Origin: Pantoea anthophila
GTDB lineage: Bacteria; Pseudomonadota; Gammaproteobacteria; Enterobacterales; Enterobacteriaceae
Assembly (NCBI RefSeq): GCF_006494375.1
Contig: NZ_VHIZ01000052.1
Span: forward strand, 124,001 to 188,000
Direction: 5' to 3'
Length of the DNA stretch: 64,000 bases
Numbering within the stretch: the first letter of the stretch is position 1; every line of letters begins with the position of its first letter. The position numbers were made by a program, and so were the translations under genes. A model generated the notes under the pieces. That model was not told where the DNA came from and made no database searches. It saw nothing but the letters and a program-made list of their open reading frames with translations. Below are positions 52,177-62,626 of this stretch, piece after piece.

Positions 52177-52223
52177 TACGCTTTCTGCTCTGCAGCCGCA
52201 GAGCGGTCAGTGCGTTACCGGGC

Positions 52224-53048
52224 TTAGTTAAAGGTTTCCGGGTCCGGTCCCAGACGATTGCCGCTGTCCAGCTTCGCAATATCACTCACTTCATGCTTAT
52301 CCAGACGGAAGTCGAACACCTTAAAGTTCTCTTCGATACGGGCTGGGGTTACAGATTTCGGGATCACCACCAGGCCACTGTCCAGATGCCAGCGGATGAC
52401 GATCTGGGCCGGGGTCTTGCCATACTTCTTCGCCAGCGACTTGATGATCTCCTGATCGAACACCCCTTTGCCGCCCTGCGCCAGCGGGCTCCAGGATTCG
52501 GTCTGAATCTGGTGCATCGCGTTCCAGGCGTGAAGGGTGCGCTGCTGCAGCATCGGGTGCAGCTCAATCTGATTGACCACCGGGGTAACACCGGTTTCAT
52601 CCATCAGTCGCTTCAGATGCGCTTCATGGAAGTTGCAGACGCCGATACTTTTCGTCAGTCCCTGCTGCTGCAGCTCAATCATCTTCTTCCAGGCATCCAC
52701 ATAGTGATCTTTTTCCGGGCAGGGCCAGTGCATCAGATAGAGATCGACCTGCTCCAGCTGCAGTTTCTGCAGGCTGGTTTCCATCGCCTGCTGAACGTTC
52801 TGCTGATCGTCATTCCACAGTTTGGTGGTGACAAAAATCTCTTCACGCGGCACATCGGTTTCCTGCAGTGCCTGACCAATCGCCTCTTCATTTTTGTAGG
52901 CCGCGGCGGTGTCGATTGAGCGATAGCCGACTTCCAGCGCTTTCAGCACCGCATGACGTGCATCTTCAATGCTGGCCTGCCACACGCCGAGTCCCAGTTG
53001 CGGCATCATATTGCCATCGCGCAGTTTAATAATGGGCTGGTCTGCCAT
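52224..53048 (-). CDS. dkgA: 2,5-diketo-D-gluconate reductase A (aldo-keto reductase)
   Basis: NADPH-dependent aldo-keto reductase, cytosolic, acting on 2,5-diketogluconate, methylglyoxal and other aldehydes. The 274-aa TIM barrel has the family signatures: catalytic Tyr in DTAAAYKNEEAIG (about 43-55), His in LMHWPCP (about 107), and the C-terminal NADPH motif PKSVTPARIEENFKVF (about 226-241). It is divergent from a YqhC-type AraC regulator 203 nt away. The yqhD gene that sits with dkgA in E. coli is absent here. Confidence 0.95.
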   Translation of the reverse strand: MADQPIIKLRDGNMMPQLGLGVWQASIEDARHAVLKALEVGYRSIDTAAAYKNEEAIGQALQETDVPREEIFVTTKLWNDDQQNVQQAMETSLQKLQLEQVDLYLMHWPCPEKDHYVDAWKKMIELQQQGLTKSIGVCNFHEAHLKRLMDETGVTPVVNQIELHPMLQQRTLHAWNAMHQIQTESWSPLAQGGKGVFDQEIIKSLAKKYGKTPAQIVIRWHLDSGLVVIPKSVTPARIEENFKVFDFRLDKHEVSDIAKLDSGNRLGPDPETFN

Positions 53049-53251
53049 AGTTGCTCCTTTCCGTTGCGGTTAACCCGTGAGATTTCACTGTGCTTAAGTC
53101 TAGCCAACAATTTTCAGCCTGCTCAGTGAAGCGCTCCGCCCGCGTTCTGAAGCCCTGCCTGATTCGGTAAAATTCTTGCCTGATTCTCCAGCCCGCTGGT
53201 GATTTGCACATCCGCGCGGCACACTGGATTTTTACCCGTAAAGGAGTCGCT

Positions 53252-54160
53252 ATGGCGCACGATGCACTGTGTCACCGGCTGGCACAGCAGGTAGTTAACT
53301 TAATGACGCAGGGTCGCGACCGGCTCTGTCAGGTCGAAAATGTGTCGCTGATCTACGCAAATCAGTATCGTCCCCGGACGCCGATGATGTATCAGCCCGG
53401 CATTGTCATTTTGTTTCAGGGCAGCAAAACCGGCTACCTTGGCAGCACCGTCTTTCAGTATGACGCCAGCAAATATCTGATGCTCACCGTGCCGCTGCCG
53501 GCGGAGTGCGAAACCTGGGCGTCGCCGGAAACCCCGATTGCCGGACTGTGTCTCAATGTGGACACCGCCAGCCTGCAGGATCTGCTGATCGAAATCGGCG
53601 ATGACGATCAGTTTCAGCCGCAGCCGCTGACCTCCGGTATCCACTCGGCGTGGCTGACGGAGCCGATGCTCTGTGCCGCAGAACGCCTGCTTGATGTGAT
53701 GACTCAGCCGCGCGAAGCGCGGGTGCTGGGACCACACATTGTGCGGGAGATTATCTATTACGTGCTGACCGGCCCGATTGGCGGCGCGCTGCTCTCACTG
53801 GTGAGCCGGCAGACCCAGTTCAGCCAGATCGCGCGTGCGCTGCGCCGGATTGAGAATCACTATGCGGATAACCTCAGTGTCGATGCACTGGCGGCAGAAG
53901 TGAACATGAGCGTTTCCGCTTTTCACCATAACTTTAAAGCGGTCACCCAGACGTCGCCGTTGCAGTATCTCAAGCGCTATCGTCTGCATCAGGCGCGGCT
54001 GCTGATGTTGCACGATGGGCTGAAAGCGAGCGCGGCGGCGGTGCGGGTTGGCTATGAAAGCCCTTCACAGTTTTCGCGGGAGTTTAAGCGCTACTTTGGC
54101 GTAACGCCGGGAGAAGAGGTGAGTCGGGTCAGGCAGACGGTCGCGGATCCGTCCGCCTGA
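53252..54160 (+). CDS. yqhC: AraC-family regulator, YqhC-like
   Basis: A 302-aa regulator with an N-terminal sensing domain (about 5-190, AraC_N type, [17 protein letters not shown]). A C-terminal double helix-turn-helix follows at about 200-295 ([37 protein letters not shown]). In E. coli YqhC activates yqhD-dkgA in response to aldehydes. Being divergent from dkgA supports the same role here. ATG 53252 follows AAGGAG at 6 nt; the longer frame to 53204 is not used. Confidence 0.85.
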   Translation: MAHDALCHRLAQQVVNLMTQGRDRLCQVENVSLIYANQYRPRTPMMYQPGIVILFQGSKTGYLGSTVFQYDASKYLMLTVPLPAECETWASPETPIAGLCLNVDTASLQDLLIEIGDDDQFQPQPLTSGIHSAWLTEPMLCAAERLLDVMTQPREARVLGPHIVREIIYYVLTGPIGGALLSLVSRQTQFSQIARALRRIENHYADNLSVDALAAEVNMSVSAFHHNFKAVTQTSPLQYLKRYRLHQARLLMLHDGLKASAAAVRVGYESPSQFSREFKRYFGVTPGEEVSRVRQTVADPSA

Positions 54161-54192
54161 AAGGTGGCAGATCCCGGCACCGCGTGCTGCGA

Positions 54193-54855
54193 TCAGGCCT
54201 GTTTCTGCCGACGCTTTTTCCAGATCACCAGAATGCTGCCAAACAGGCCGACCACCAGCAACACCATCGGCAGCACCATCAGGATCGCCATCACCTGATC
54301 TTCATGACGCTTGATAAACGGCACCTGGCTGATGCCATAGCCAAAGGCGACCACAATGCCGACCCACAGCACGCCGCTGAGCCAGTTAAAGAGCTGGAAG
54401 CGACTGTTCTGCAGGCCCGCAATTCCCGCCATGGTGGGCAGAATGGTGCGGATAAACGCGAGAAAGCGGCCGACCAGCAGCGCCATCAGGCCGTGACGGT
54501 TAAACATATTCCAGGCACGCTGATGATACTGCGCGGGCAGATGCATCAGCCAGCTCTTCACCAGACGGGTATTGCCCAGCCAGCGCCCCTGCAGATAACT
54601 CAGCCAGCAGCCGAGGCTGGCGGCGGTCGTGAGGATCACCATCGTGGGGACAAAATCCATGACCCCTTTGGCCACCATCGCACCCGCCAGTAACAGCAGG
54701 CTGTCGCCCGGCAGGAAGGAGGCAGGTAACAGACCATTTTCCAGAAACAGCGTCAGAAACATCACGCCATATACCACCCATACCACATCCGGATTTGCCA
54801 GCGCGGCAAAATCCTGATGCCAGAGCGCCTGGACAATCTCGTGTAAAACACCCAT
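54193..54855 (-). CDS. yghB: DedA-family inner-membrane protein YghB
   Basis: A polytopic membrane protein of 220 aa with five or six hydrophobic segments and the DedA signatures [18 protein letters not shown] (about 34-51) and [17 protein letters not shown] (about 136-152). DedA proteins are needed for normal envelope function, cell division and drug resistance, and some flip lipid carriers. The sequence is closest to E. coli YghB. ATG 54855 has GGAA 7 nt upstream. In E. coli metC is also next to yghB. Confidence 0.92.
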   Translation of the reverse strand: MGVLHEIVQALWHQDFAALANPDVVWVVYGVMFLTLFLENGLLPASFLPGDSLLLLAGAMVAKGVMDFVPTMVILTTAASLGCWLSYLQGRWLGNTRLVKSWLMHLPAQYHQRAWNMFNRHGLMALLVGRFLAFIRTILPTMAGIAGLQNSRFQLFNWLSGVLWVGIVVAFGYGISQVPFIKRHEDQVMAILMVLPMVLLVVGLFGSILVIWKKRRQKQA

Positions 54856-55026
54856 TAGCGATTCCATCACGTCACAAGGAACTATTCGTCTGCATTCCGC
54901 GCGCGCAGTGACTGCACTGACACGCTGAACGATACGGGATAAATGTTAACAACAAATCCGTCATAGCCCGGCAAACTCACTGGTCAGCCGCGACCCGGTT
55001 TATCTTCTGTTTACTTTTTTCTTTGC

Positions 55027-56217
55027 TCAGCGCGTCAGACGCGCAAAACCGGCCTCCAGATCGGCGATCAGGTCATCCACATGCTCCAGACCGATGTGCA
55101 GCCTGACCAGCGTACCGGTGAAATCCACACCGCCCGCCGGACGAATCGCGGCCAGTTCTTCAGGCTGATTGGCCAGGATCAGCGATTCATAGCCGCCCCA
55201 GGAGTAAGCCATGCTGAAATGATGGAAGTGATCGAGATATTCCGCCAGCTGCGGGGCGCTCAATTTTTCCTGCAGAATGAATGAGAAGAGGCCGCTGCTG
55301 CCGTTAAAGTCGCGCTGCCAGAACGTATGGCCTTTGCTCTGCGCCAGCGCAGGATGGTTAACGCGGGCCACCTCGGGCCGTGCTGCCAGCCACTCCGCGA
55401 CCTGCAGGGCGCTCTCTTCATGCTGACGCAGACGGGTGCCCAGAGTGCGCAGGCCGCGGCTCGCCATATAGGCGGTATCGGCATCGACCATCTGGCCCAT
55501 CAGATAGGAGTTTTCGCGCAGCTGATCGATGCAGCGCGCATTGGCGACCGCCGTGCCGATCATCGCATCACTGTGTCCAATCAGATATTTGGTCCCAGCC
55601 TGAATTGAGATATCGACGCCGTGCGCCAGCGCATCAAACAGGATACCGGCTGCCCAGGTGTTATCAAGCATGATGATCGCCTCTGGCGCGATGGCGCGCA
55701 CCGCCGCCACAATCGCCGGAATATCCTGCACTTCCATGGTAATTGAGGCGGGGGACTCCAGAAACACGACGCGGGTGTTGGGCTGGACCAGCGCACCGAT
55801 TTCGCTGCCGATGCTGTGATCGAACCAGCTGGTCGAGACATTCATCTTCGCCAGAATTCTGGTGCAGAAATCCTGCGTCGGTTCATAGACCGCGCCGCTC
55901 ATCAGGAGATGATCGCCCGCTTCGACGAAGGCCAGGATCGCATTCGCCACCGCTGCCGCACCGCAGGGGTAGAGCACGCAGCCCGCGCCGCCTTCCAGCT
56001 CCGTCATCGCATCCTGCAGCGCGAAGTGCGTCAGGGTGCCACGACGGCCATAAAAGAGTTCACCTTTTGCCCGTCCTGCGGTCGCGCGTTTTTTCTCCGC
56101 GACCGTATCAAAAACCAGCGAGGAAGCGCGCTGAATCACGCTGTTCACCGAACCCTGGGTATAACGCTTGCTGCGTCCTGCACTGACGAGCGTGGTATCA
56201 ATTTTTCTGGTGGTCAT
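55027..56217 (-). CDS. metC: Cystathionine beta-lyase
   Basis: PLP enzyme that converts cystathionine to homocysteine in methionine synthesis. The 396-aa product carries the PLP lysine K210 in [11 protein letters not shown], with the upstream cofactor loop [13 protein letters not shown] (about 88-100). It is divergent from exbB, as in E. coli. The 243-nt intergenic region would hold a MetJ operator, which I could not locate with confidence. Confidence 0.97.
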   Translation of the reverse strand: MTTRKIDTTLVSAGRSKRYTQGSVNSVIQRASSLVFDTVAEKKRATAGRAKGELFYGRRGTLTHFALQDAMTELEGGAGCVLYPCGAAAVANAILAFVEAGDHLLMSGAVYEPTQDFCTRILAKMNVSTSWFDHSIGSEIGALVQPNTRVVFLESPASITMEVQDIPAIVAAVRAIAPEAIIMLDNTWAAGILFDALAHGVDISIQAGTKYLIGHSDAMIGTAVANARCIDQLRENSYLMGQMVDADTAYMASRGLRTLGTRLRQHEESALQVAEWLAARPEVARVNHPALAQSKGHTFWQRDFNGSSGLFSFILQEKLSAPQLAEYLDHFHHFSMAYSWGGYESLILANQPEELAAIRPAGGVDFTGTLVRLHIGLEHVDDLIADLEAGFARLTR

Positions 56218-56370
56218 GAGTCGCCCTTGCCGCTTCTGACTAAGCTCTCACGTTACCACGAAACGGCCAGCAGGGTTGAGACTCAATGGCGATTATCAGA
56301 ACAGAGAGCAGGATAAAAAGCAGGTTGAAAGCCGCGCGGTTCACGGCAAAGCGGGCGGTCAGAGTTTGTA

Positions 56371-56392
56371 AATAGTAATGAGAACTACTATC
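56371..56392. promoter_or_regulatory. Candidate Fur box upstream of exbB
   Basis: AATAGTAATGAGAACTACTATC is a partly palindromic, AT-rich match to the Fur consensus (GATAATGATAATCATTATC). It lies 69 nt before the exbB GTG start, in the right place to repress exbBD when iron is plentiful. Confidence 0.65.
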
Positions 56393-56460
56393 AATTCGCC
56401 ATTATTTTGCTATTATTCGCGCTTGTCCCGCATCCCTGTATATGAAGTTGGAGAAGCAGC

Positions 56461-57201
56461 GTGGTAGCCAGTGATTTGATGCAAACGGACCTCTCCGTTT
56501 GGGGCATGTATCAGCATGCCGATATCGTGGTAAAGGTGGTCATGATTGGCCTGTTGTTGGCCTCCGTAGTGACCTGGGCGATATTCTTTGGCAAATATGC
56601 CGAACTCAGTGCCGCGAAGCGCCGCCTGAAGCGCGAGCAGCTGGCGCTGGGCGAAGCGCGCAGTCTGAATGACGCCGCCCGCATTGCCCAGTCGTTTACC
56701 GATCACAGTCACAGCGTCGTACTGCTGAACGATGCGCAGAATGAACTGACGCTGTCGGCGGGTGTGGAAGATACCAACGGCATTAAAGATCGCACCAGCT
56801 TCCGCCTGGAGCGCCGCGTTGCTGCGTTCAGCCGCCACGCCGGACGCGGAAATGGCTTCCTCGCGACCATCGGCTCTGTCGCACCCTTTATCGGTCTGTT
56901 CGGCACCGTCTGGGGCATCATGAACAGCTTTATCGGTATCGCCAAAACCCAGACCACCAATCTGGCGGTGGTGGCACCGGGTATCGCCGAAGCGCTGCTG
57001 GCGACCGCGATTGGCCTGGTCGCGGCGATCCCGGCGGTGGTGATCTACAACGTCTTTGCCCGCATGATCGCCAACTACAAAGCCTCGCTGGGTGATGTCG
57101 CTGCGCAGGTGATGCTGCTGCAAAGTCGTGACATCGACCTGGGCACCGTGGCCACTGAGGTTCCGCGTCCTGCAGCGGCTCAGAAACTGCGCTTAGGGTA
57201 A
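56461..57201 (+). CDS. exbB: TonB-system energiser ExbB
   Basis: Inner-membrane proton-channel subunit that powers TonB-dependent iron and vitamin uptake. The 246-aa protein starts at a GTG with GTTGGAGAAG upstream and has three transmembrane segments (about 20-40, 135-155, 170-195). The conserved stretch GLFGTVWGIMNSFIGIA matches E. coli. It is transcribed with exbD, 6 nt downstream, under a candidate Fur box. Confidence 0.97.
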   Translation: MVASDLMQTDLSVWGMYQHADIVVKVVMIGLLLASVVTWAIFFGKYAELSAAKRRLKREQLALGEARSLNDAARIAQSFTDHSHSVVLLNDAQNELTLSAGVEDTNGIKDRTSFRLERRVAAFSRHAGRGNGFLATIGSVAPFIGLFGTVWGIMNSFIGIAKTQTTNLAVVAPGIAEALLATAIGLVAAIPAVVIYNVFARMIANYKASLGDVAAQVMLLQSRDIDLGTVATEVPRPAAAQKLRLG

Positions 57202-57207
57202 GTTCTT

Positions 57208-57630
<423 letters not shown>

Positions 57631-57652
57631 CGGGTTATCCGGCACGATAAAG

Positions 57653-57679
57653 AGGCGACTGAGACAGTCGCCTTTTTTT
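57653..57679 (+). terminator. Terminator after exbD
   Basis: Perfect stem AGGCGACTG / CAGTCGCCT with a 3-nt loop, followed by seven T residues. Confidence 0.9.
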
Positions 57680-57798
57680 ATGGCCCTCTGCTGACCAGAT
57701 GATATCTGGCCGATCCGCCGTGACACCGATCACTTATGCTGGCTGGTCCGTATTGTTAATTTGTTGTTACTTATGTACATAGAATTGTAAAGTGCAAT

Positions 57799-57814
57799 GG
57801 TGAGCCAGGTCACA
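57799..57814. promoter_or_regulatory. Candidate CRP site upstream of the MFS carrier
   Basis: GGTGA-GCCAGG-TCACA matches the CRP consensus TGTGA-N6-TCACA at nine of ten bases. A TAAAAC box at 57836-57841 would place the transcription start about 41 nt from the site centre, a class II layout. The target gene, for a carboxylate carrier, fits catabolite control. Confidence 0.65.
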
Positions 57815-57866
57815 TTATTCTCGCGGCAGGCAGGCTAAAACGGCTAAAAAACAACAGGAAGCCGTT

Positions 57867-59189
57867 ATGAGTCACGCCCCGTCTTTACAAAAGCCCCCGA
57901 AAAGCGCCGCCCGAACCATCTTCAACGTCACCAGTGGTAACTTCCTGGAGATGTACGATTTCATGGTCTTTGGCTACTACGCCACGGCCATTGCTAAAAC
58001 CTTCTTCCCCGGCGATGACCCGTTCGCTTCCCTGATGCTGACCCTGATGACCTTTGGCGCAGGCTTTCTGATGCGCCCGCTGGGGGCGATTATTCTGGGC
58101 GCGTACATCGACCATCATGGTCGCCGCAAAGGCCTGCTGCTGACGCTGGGCCTGATGGCGATTGGCACCCTGACTATCGCGCTGGTGCCGGGTTACGCCA
58201 CGCTGGGCGCTGCGGCGCCGATTCTGATCCTGCTGGGACGCCTGCTGCAGGGCTTCTCCGCGGGCGTTGAGCTGGGGGGCGTGTCGGTCTACCTGGCCGA
58301 AGTGGCGCCGAAAGGGCGCAAAGGCTTTTTCGTCAGCTGGCAGTCGGGCAGTCAGCAGATTGCGGTGATCTTCGCCGCCCTGCTGGGTCTGATGCTGAAC
58401 CATCTGCTGGCGAAAGAGGCGGTGACGGAGTGGGGCTGGCGTATCCCGTTTGTGGTGGGCTGTCTGATTGTGCCGTTCCTGTTTTATATCCGCCGCACGC
58501 TGGAAGAGACCGAAGCGTTCAGCAAACGCAAGCATCATCCGCGCATGACGGAGATCATGCGCTCGGTCGCCAGCAACTGGGCGCTGGTGCTGGCGGGGAT
58601 GCTGATGGTGGTCACTACCACGGTGATGTTCTACATGATCACCGCCTTTACCCCGACCTTTGGCAAAACCGTGCTGATGATGAGTGATAAGCAGGCGTTC
58701 ATGGTGACGCTCTGCGTCGGCATCTCCAATCTCTTCTGGCTGCCGCTGATGGGCGCGCTGTCGGACCGCATCGGGCGTCGTCCGCTGCTGATCGCCTGTA
58801 CCCTGCTGATGATTGTCACCACCTGGCCGGTGCTGCACTGGCTGGTCGGTTCAGCCAGCTTCGCCCATCTGCTGGAAGCAGAGCTGTGGCTGTCGTTTCT
58901 CTATGCCAGCTACAACGGGGCGATGGTGGTCTATCTGGCAGAGATCATGCCTGCTGAGGTGCGCGCGGCCGGTTTCTCCATGGCGTACAGCCTGGCGACG
59001 GCACTGTTTGGCGGCTTTACCCCTGCCATCTCCAGCTACCTGATCCACGCCACCGGCGACAAGGCGATGCCGGGCGTCTGGCTGACCTTTGCGGCCATCT
59101 GCGGGCTGATCGGCACCCTGCTGATTGGCCGGATGGTGAAGCAGTATCAGCTGCGCCACAGCGGTACGCCGGTCAGCGCCTCGCTCTAA
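57867..59189 (+). CDS. MFS tricarballylate/citrate:proton symporter family
   Basis: A 440-aa, 12-segment inner-membrane carrier of the metabolite:H+ symporter group. The start FNVTSGNFLEMYDFMVFGYYA, the MFS loop GAYIDHHGRRKG (about 75-86) and the second-half repeat GALSDRIGRRPLL match the TcuC and CitA/CitH carriers. The substrate is probably tricarballylate or citrate, but no tcuA/tcuB genes flank it. It is monocistronic, with a candidate CRP site upstream. Its stop overlaps the convergent fimbrial tip gene by 4 bp. Confidence 0.85.
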   Translation: MSHAPSLQKPPKSAARTIFNVTSGNFLEMYDFMVFGYYATAIAKTFFPGDDPFASLMLTLMTFGAGFLMRPLGAIILGAYIDHHGRRKGLLLTLGLMAIGTLTIALVPGYATLGAAAPILILLGRLLQGFSAGVELGGVSVYLAEVAPKGRKGFFVSWQSGSQQIAVIFAALLGLMLNHLLAKEAVTEWGWRIPFVVGCLIVPFLFYIRRTLEETEAFSKRKHHPRMTEIMRSVASNWALVLAGMLMVVTTTVMFYMITAFTPTFGKTVLMMSDKQAFMVTLCVGISNLFWLPLMGALSDRIGRRPLLIACTLLMIVTTWPVLHWLVGSASFAHLLEAELWLSFLYASYNGAMVVYLAEIMPAEVRAAGFSMAYSLATALFGGFTPAISSYLIHATGDKAMPGVWLTFAAICGLIGTLLIGRMVKQYQLRHSGTPVSASL

Positions 59190-60175
59190 AAGGCTAAATC
59201 GACCACCACGCTGTCGCTGTAGTTTCCGGCGGGCGGCGTGGCCTGCGTCGTCAGGATGCGCGCGGTGTAGTTAAAGCCGCGCGTCAGTCCATCCGCAGAG
59301 ACCGCGGTCGAGGTCGTGCTGCTCCAGCGCTCCGTCCCTGAGGGTCCCCAGCGATTGCTGGTCGTGCCTTTGTAGATCTCATAGCTCAGACGATTCGTTC
59401 CGCTCGCCATATTCCTCACGCTGCTCACCGGATAACTGCCATTGCTCAGTCCGACCGTATAGGTGCTGCCTTTGCTGCACAGCACATTGATGGTCTGCGA
59501 CACCGCAGAGAAGCTGCCGACCAGCGGCGCGCTGCCGAAGCTGATGTTGGGCGAGGTGATGGTGGTGCAGTCATTGGTGAGCGTAGCGGTCACGGTTATC
59601 GGGATCACGCCACTGCCGTTCTGTTCGCTTAAGCAGACGTTTCCCACGCTGACACTGGTACAGACGCGATACGTCACGGCCATGTTCAGCGTCACCTGAT
59701 AGGTGCCGGCGGCCACCACCTGACCGGGAACGGTGCGCAGGTAAACCGGGATAGCGAAGTTGAGGCTGCCCAGTAACCCCGCCAGATTGACCAGCGTCTG
59801 TGACCCATAGACGTAGGCCGCGCCGCCAATCGTCAGTTCACTGGCGCAGGCGCTGTCGGTGCAGAGCCGCACCGGTACATTATCGCTGCCGGTGTCACCG
59901 CTGCGTTTCAGGGTGCCGCGCGTGCCGCTGACATTCGTCGCGCCGGTCAGCTGAAACGTAATCTGGTTATTACCCAGCAGCGAGAGCGCGCTGCCCGAGC
60001 CACAGTTGACGTTGGCGTTTGTGGTGGTGGCGTTCACGGTGGTATTCGCCACAAATGTCGTGAGGGAGCCGAAGCTGGCGGTGGAGGCGGGAAGGGTACA
60101 GGCAGCATAACCCAGCGACGGCAGACAGAGCAGCAGGCCCGCAGGGATCAGCCATTTCAGCAGAATTTTTATCAT
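59186..60175 (-). CDS. Csu-type pilus tip subunit (two spore-coat-U domains)
   Basis: The last gene of the second chaperone-usher operon, 329 aa. It has a signal peptide (ends GYAA), then two spore-coat-U (SCPU) domains at about 25-165 and 190-329, each with conserved cysteines (CTLPAST, VNCGSGS; NDCTTI, NVLCSKG). The C-terminus NYSDSVVVDLAF is a typical closing strand. The two-domain layout and terminal position match CsuE, the tip adhesin of archaic pili. Its start overlaps the usher stop by 4 nt. Confidence 0.85.
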   Translation of the reverse strand: MIKILLKWLIPAGLLLCLPSLGYAACTLPASTASFGSLTTFVANTTVNATTTNANVNCGSGSALSLLGNNQITFQLTGATNVSGTRGTLKRSGDTGSDNVPVRLCTDSACASELTIGGAAYVYGSQTLVNLAGLLGSLNFAIPVYLRTVPGQVVAAGTYQVTLNMAVTYRVCTSVSVGNVCLSEQNGSGVIPITVTATLTNDCTTITSPNISFGSAPLVGSFSAVSQTINVLCSKGSTYTVGLSNGSYPVSSVRNMASGTNRLSYEIYKGTTSNRWGPSGTERWSSTTSTAVSADGLTRGFNYTARILTTQATPPAGNYSDSVVVDLAF

Positions 60176-62619
60176 GGTCGCGCTCCGGAAGAGAAAGTAT
60201 CAGCGGGCGTGGCGGCGCTGCCCGTGGCCGGTGCAGGCAGCGGACAGGTCAGCGGGCCATAGGTTTTCAGCGCCTGCGGCTGACCGCTGGCGATGTGCAG
60301 TTCGGTTTCACAGCGGCGACCATCGGGCGTGACCACCGCGATCGGATTGCTGACCGTCAGCGCCTCCATCCAGACAATCCCATCCCAGCCCACATACTCC
60401 GTGGGACGATCGGGCCGCACGACCTGGCTTGAGACCGGTAGTGGCTGACCCTGCGCATCGACCAGAATCACGCTGGCCGATCGCAGCTTCTCCACCGGGA
60501 AGTTGAGCAGATAGCCACTCTGACGCCGGACGGCAACGCGCTGCTCAACCTGCGGCGTGGTCATATCGGCGGGCAGATCCAGGGTGTCGATATCATATTT
60601 AGCCGGGTAATAGCTGCTGATGGTGGGCACCAGCAGATAGCCCTGCGGGTTGGTTCGTCCCATCGACTGATTCTCGTAGCGGACGTTGACGTCGGGGTAG
60701 CGGGTTTTCACCAGCACAAAGGCGTCGTTGATGGCGTTGGCGGCAAAGACGCTGTTGTCCATCAGCACCAGCGCGCCGGAGAGATCGGCCCACTGCGTGA
60801 GGTTGTCGTCGTCGCCATAAAAGCCTCCCGAGGCGTCAACCTGGTTGTTGCGGTAGCGCAGGCTGCCCTGACGGTAATCGCCGCTGTCACCGCTCTGATT
60901 CGCCCAGGAGGCATCCCAGGCGAATCCGCCGTCGCTGGGCATGGCGCGTGAGGCGTAGACGCGCTGGCTGTTGCGGCCGCGCCGGTCGCGTTCGGTGCTG
61001 ATCGCGGCACTGCCCTGTTCACCAAAGGGGATCACCAGCGAGATCGCGCCGGTCCAGCTCTTCTCCTGCTGATCGCGGCTGGCGGAGACATAGAGGCTGC
61101 TGTTGCCCCACAGGTTTTTACTCCAGGAGAGATTCCACAGGCGGGTGCGGTCGCCCTGACCGTCGGTAATATCGATAAAGGCGGCGCCGACGCTGCCAAA
61201 ACGGTTCAGTGAGACGCTGGCGCTGTACTGCGCACTGCGGCGCGACAGCGCGTAGCGGCTATCTGCCTGACTTCCGGCACGGCTGCCGACCAGCGCCAGG
61301 TTGCCAAAGTCGCGGCTGCGCCGGGTCTGCTGCGTGCCGAAATTGAACCAGCGGTTGTTGTACTGATAGCCCCAGCTGTATTGCCCGCCGCGCTCGCCCT
61401 CCAGCTGACTCTGCGCCACCGCACCATTTACCACCCCCCAGCTGCCGACGCGCAGCTGACCGCCCAGCCCGCCCATTGCCAGGTTTTCGCTGCCTTCGGC
61501 CTGGCTCTCCAGCGTCAGCCAGTCGGTCATGCCATAACGATACGCGCCGCTGACGGCGGCCTGTCCGTAATCGAAATTTTTAATGCCGTAGTTCTCGCGG
61601 ATCGCCCCGGCGGAAAAGGCGTAATCCGACAGTCCCGCTTTCAGCAGGTTACTGGAGACGTAAAAGGGCATGGTCGTGGTGACGCGTCGGCCTGTTGCAT
61701 CGGTGGTGGTGATCACCGCATCACCCGCGCCGTTGACGAACGGGACATTGGTCAGCGACCAGGGGCCAGGCTGCACGTTCGCCTGGCTGGAGCGATAGCC
61801 ATTAATAAACAGATCCACGGTGGAGGGAACGGCGGCCTGGCCGGAAAAGGCGGGCAGCGGGTAGGTGACCAGATCGGGCCGGATGCTGAAGTCGCGACCG
61901 ATGCGGATGCCGCCGAGCCGCACGCTGCTGCCCCAGGCGAGCGAGTCGCTGACCAGATCCCCGACCCGCCAGCTCACCGCCGTATTTTCATCTTCGTTGC
62001 TCCACCAGGTGTCGTAGCGGATGTAGCCATCATCCTGATAAGAGGAACTGCCTTCCAGCTGCTGCTGCCAGACGCCGTTGCTGGAGAGGTGCCCGGCCTC
62101 CCCGAACAGCCGCAGCTCATTCCAGGCGGAGAGGCGGGTGCCGCTGTTGTCGGTGCGGCTGGCGTAAAGATCGTAGTTAAGCAGCGCGCCGCTGCTGGTC
62201 CGTCCCGGATAGCGCGGCCCGTTTTTCGCCTCGCCAATCACCTGGCCGGGCAGCCACTCTGGCGGCACGGTCAGCAGCAGCCGCTGCCGCGCAGCATCAT
62301 AGTCCACCCTGACCAGAGGCAGGCTGCTGACATCGACCTGCGGCTGCTGGCCCAGCTTTTCCCGCGGCAGACCGGCACGCTGCAGATCGCCGCTGCGCAG
62401 CCAGAAGTGACCGTCGCGCTGCTCTGCCGGTACAATATTGCCCTCTGCCTGCTGATTCACCACCAGCTCCAGCATATATTGCTGGCCGCTGTCGCGGGAC
62501 TGCAGGCTCGGCGGCGGTGGCAGGGAGGAGTAAGTCTCCGCCAGCACGCTATCCGGCGAGCAGGCGTAGCAGAGGCTGGCAACCGCCAGCGCACAGGGAT
62601 GAAGCGGATAGCGTCTCAT
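60172..62619 (-). CDS. Archaic (Csu-type) fimbrial outer-membrane usher
   Basis: An 815-aa usher with a signal peptide (ends VLA, about residue 27). The N-terminal domain and 24-strand barrel follow, with a typical usher central region (VPFVNGAGDAVITTTDATGRRVTT, about 293-316). The C-terminal plug or sandwich domains end with a Pro/Ala-rich tail. It would export the SCPU-domain subunits. The chaperone gene ends 7 nt upstream and the tip gene overlaps its stop. The sequence differs strongly from the first usher in this window. Confidence 0.9.
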   Translation of the reverse strand: MRRYPLHPCALAVASLCYACSPDSVLAETYSSLPPPPSLQSRDSGQQYMLELVVNQQAEGNIVPAEQRDGHFWLRSGDLQRAGLPREKLGQQPQVDVSSLPLVRVDYDAARQRLLLTVPPEWLPGQVIGEAKNGPRYPGRTSSGALLNYDLYASRTDNSGTRLSAWNELRLFGEAGHLSSNGVWQQQLEGSSSYQDDGYIRYDTWWSNEDENTAVSWRVGDLVSDSLAWGSSVRLGGIRIGRDFSIRPDLVTYPLPAFSGQAAVPSTVDLFINGYRSSQANVQPGPWSLTNVPFVNGAGDAVITTTDATGRRVTTTMPFYVSSNLLKAGLSDYAFSAGAIRENYGIKNFDYGQAAVSGAYRYGMTDWLTLESQAEGSENLAMGGLGGQLRVGSWGVVNGAVAQSQLEGERGGQYSWGYQYNNRWFNFGTQQTRRSRDFGNLALVGSRAGSQADSRYALSRRSAQYSASVSLNRFGSVGAAFIDITDGQGDRTRLWNLSWSKNLWGNSSLYVSASRDQQEKSWTGAISLVIPFGEQGSAAISTERDRRGRNSQRVYASRAMPSDGGFAWDASWANQSGDSGDYRQGSLRYRNNQVDASGGFYGDDDNLTQWADLSGALVLMDNSVFAANAINDAFVLVKTRYPDVNVRYENQSMGRTNPQGYLLVPTISSYYPAKYDIDTLDLPADMTTPQVEQRVAVRRQSGYLLNFPVEKLRSASVILVDAQGQPLPVSSQVVRPDRPTEYVGWDGIVWMEALTVSNPIAVVTPDGRRCETELHIASGQPQALKTYGPLTCPLPAPATGSAATPADTFSSGARP

Positions 62620-62626
62620 TCAGCAC

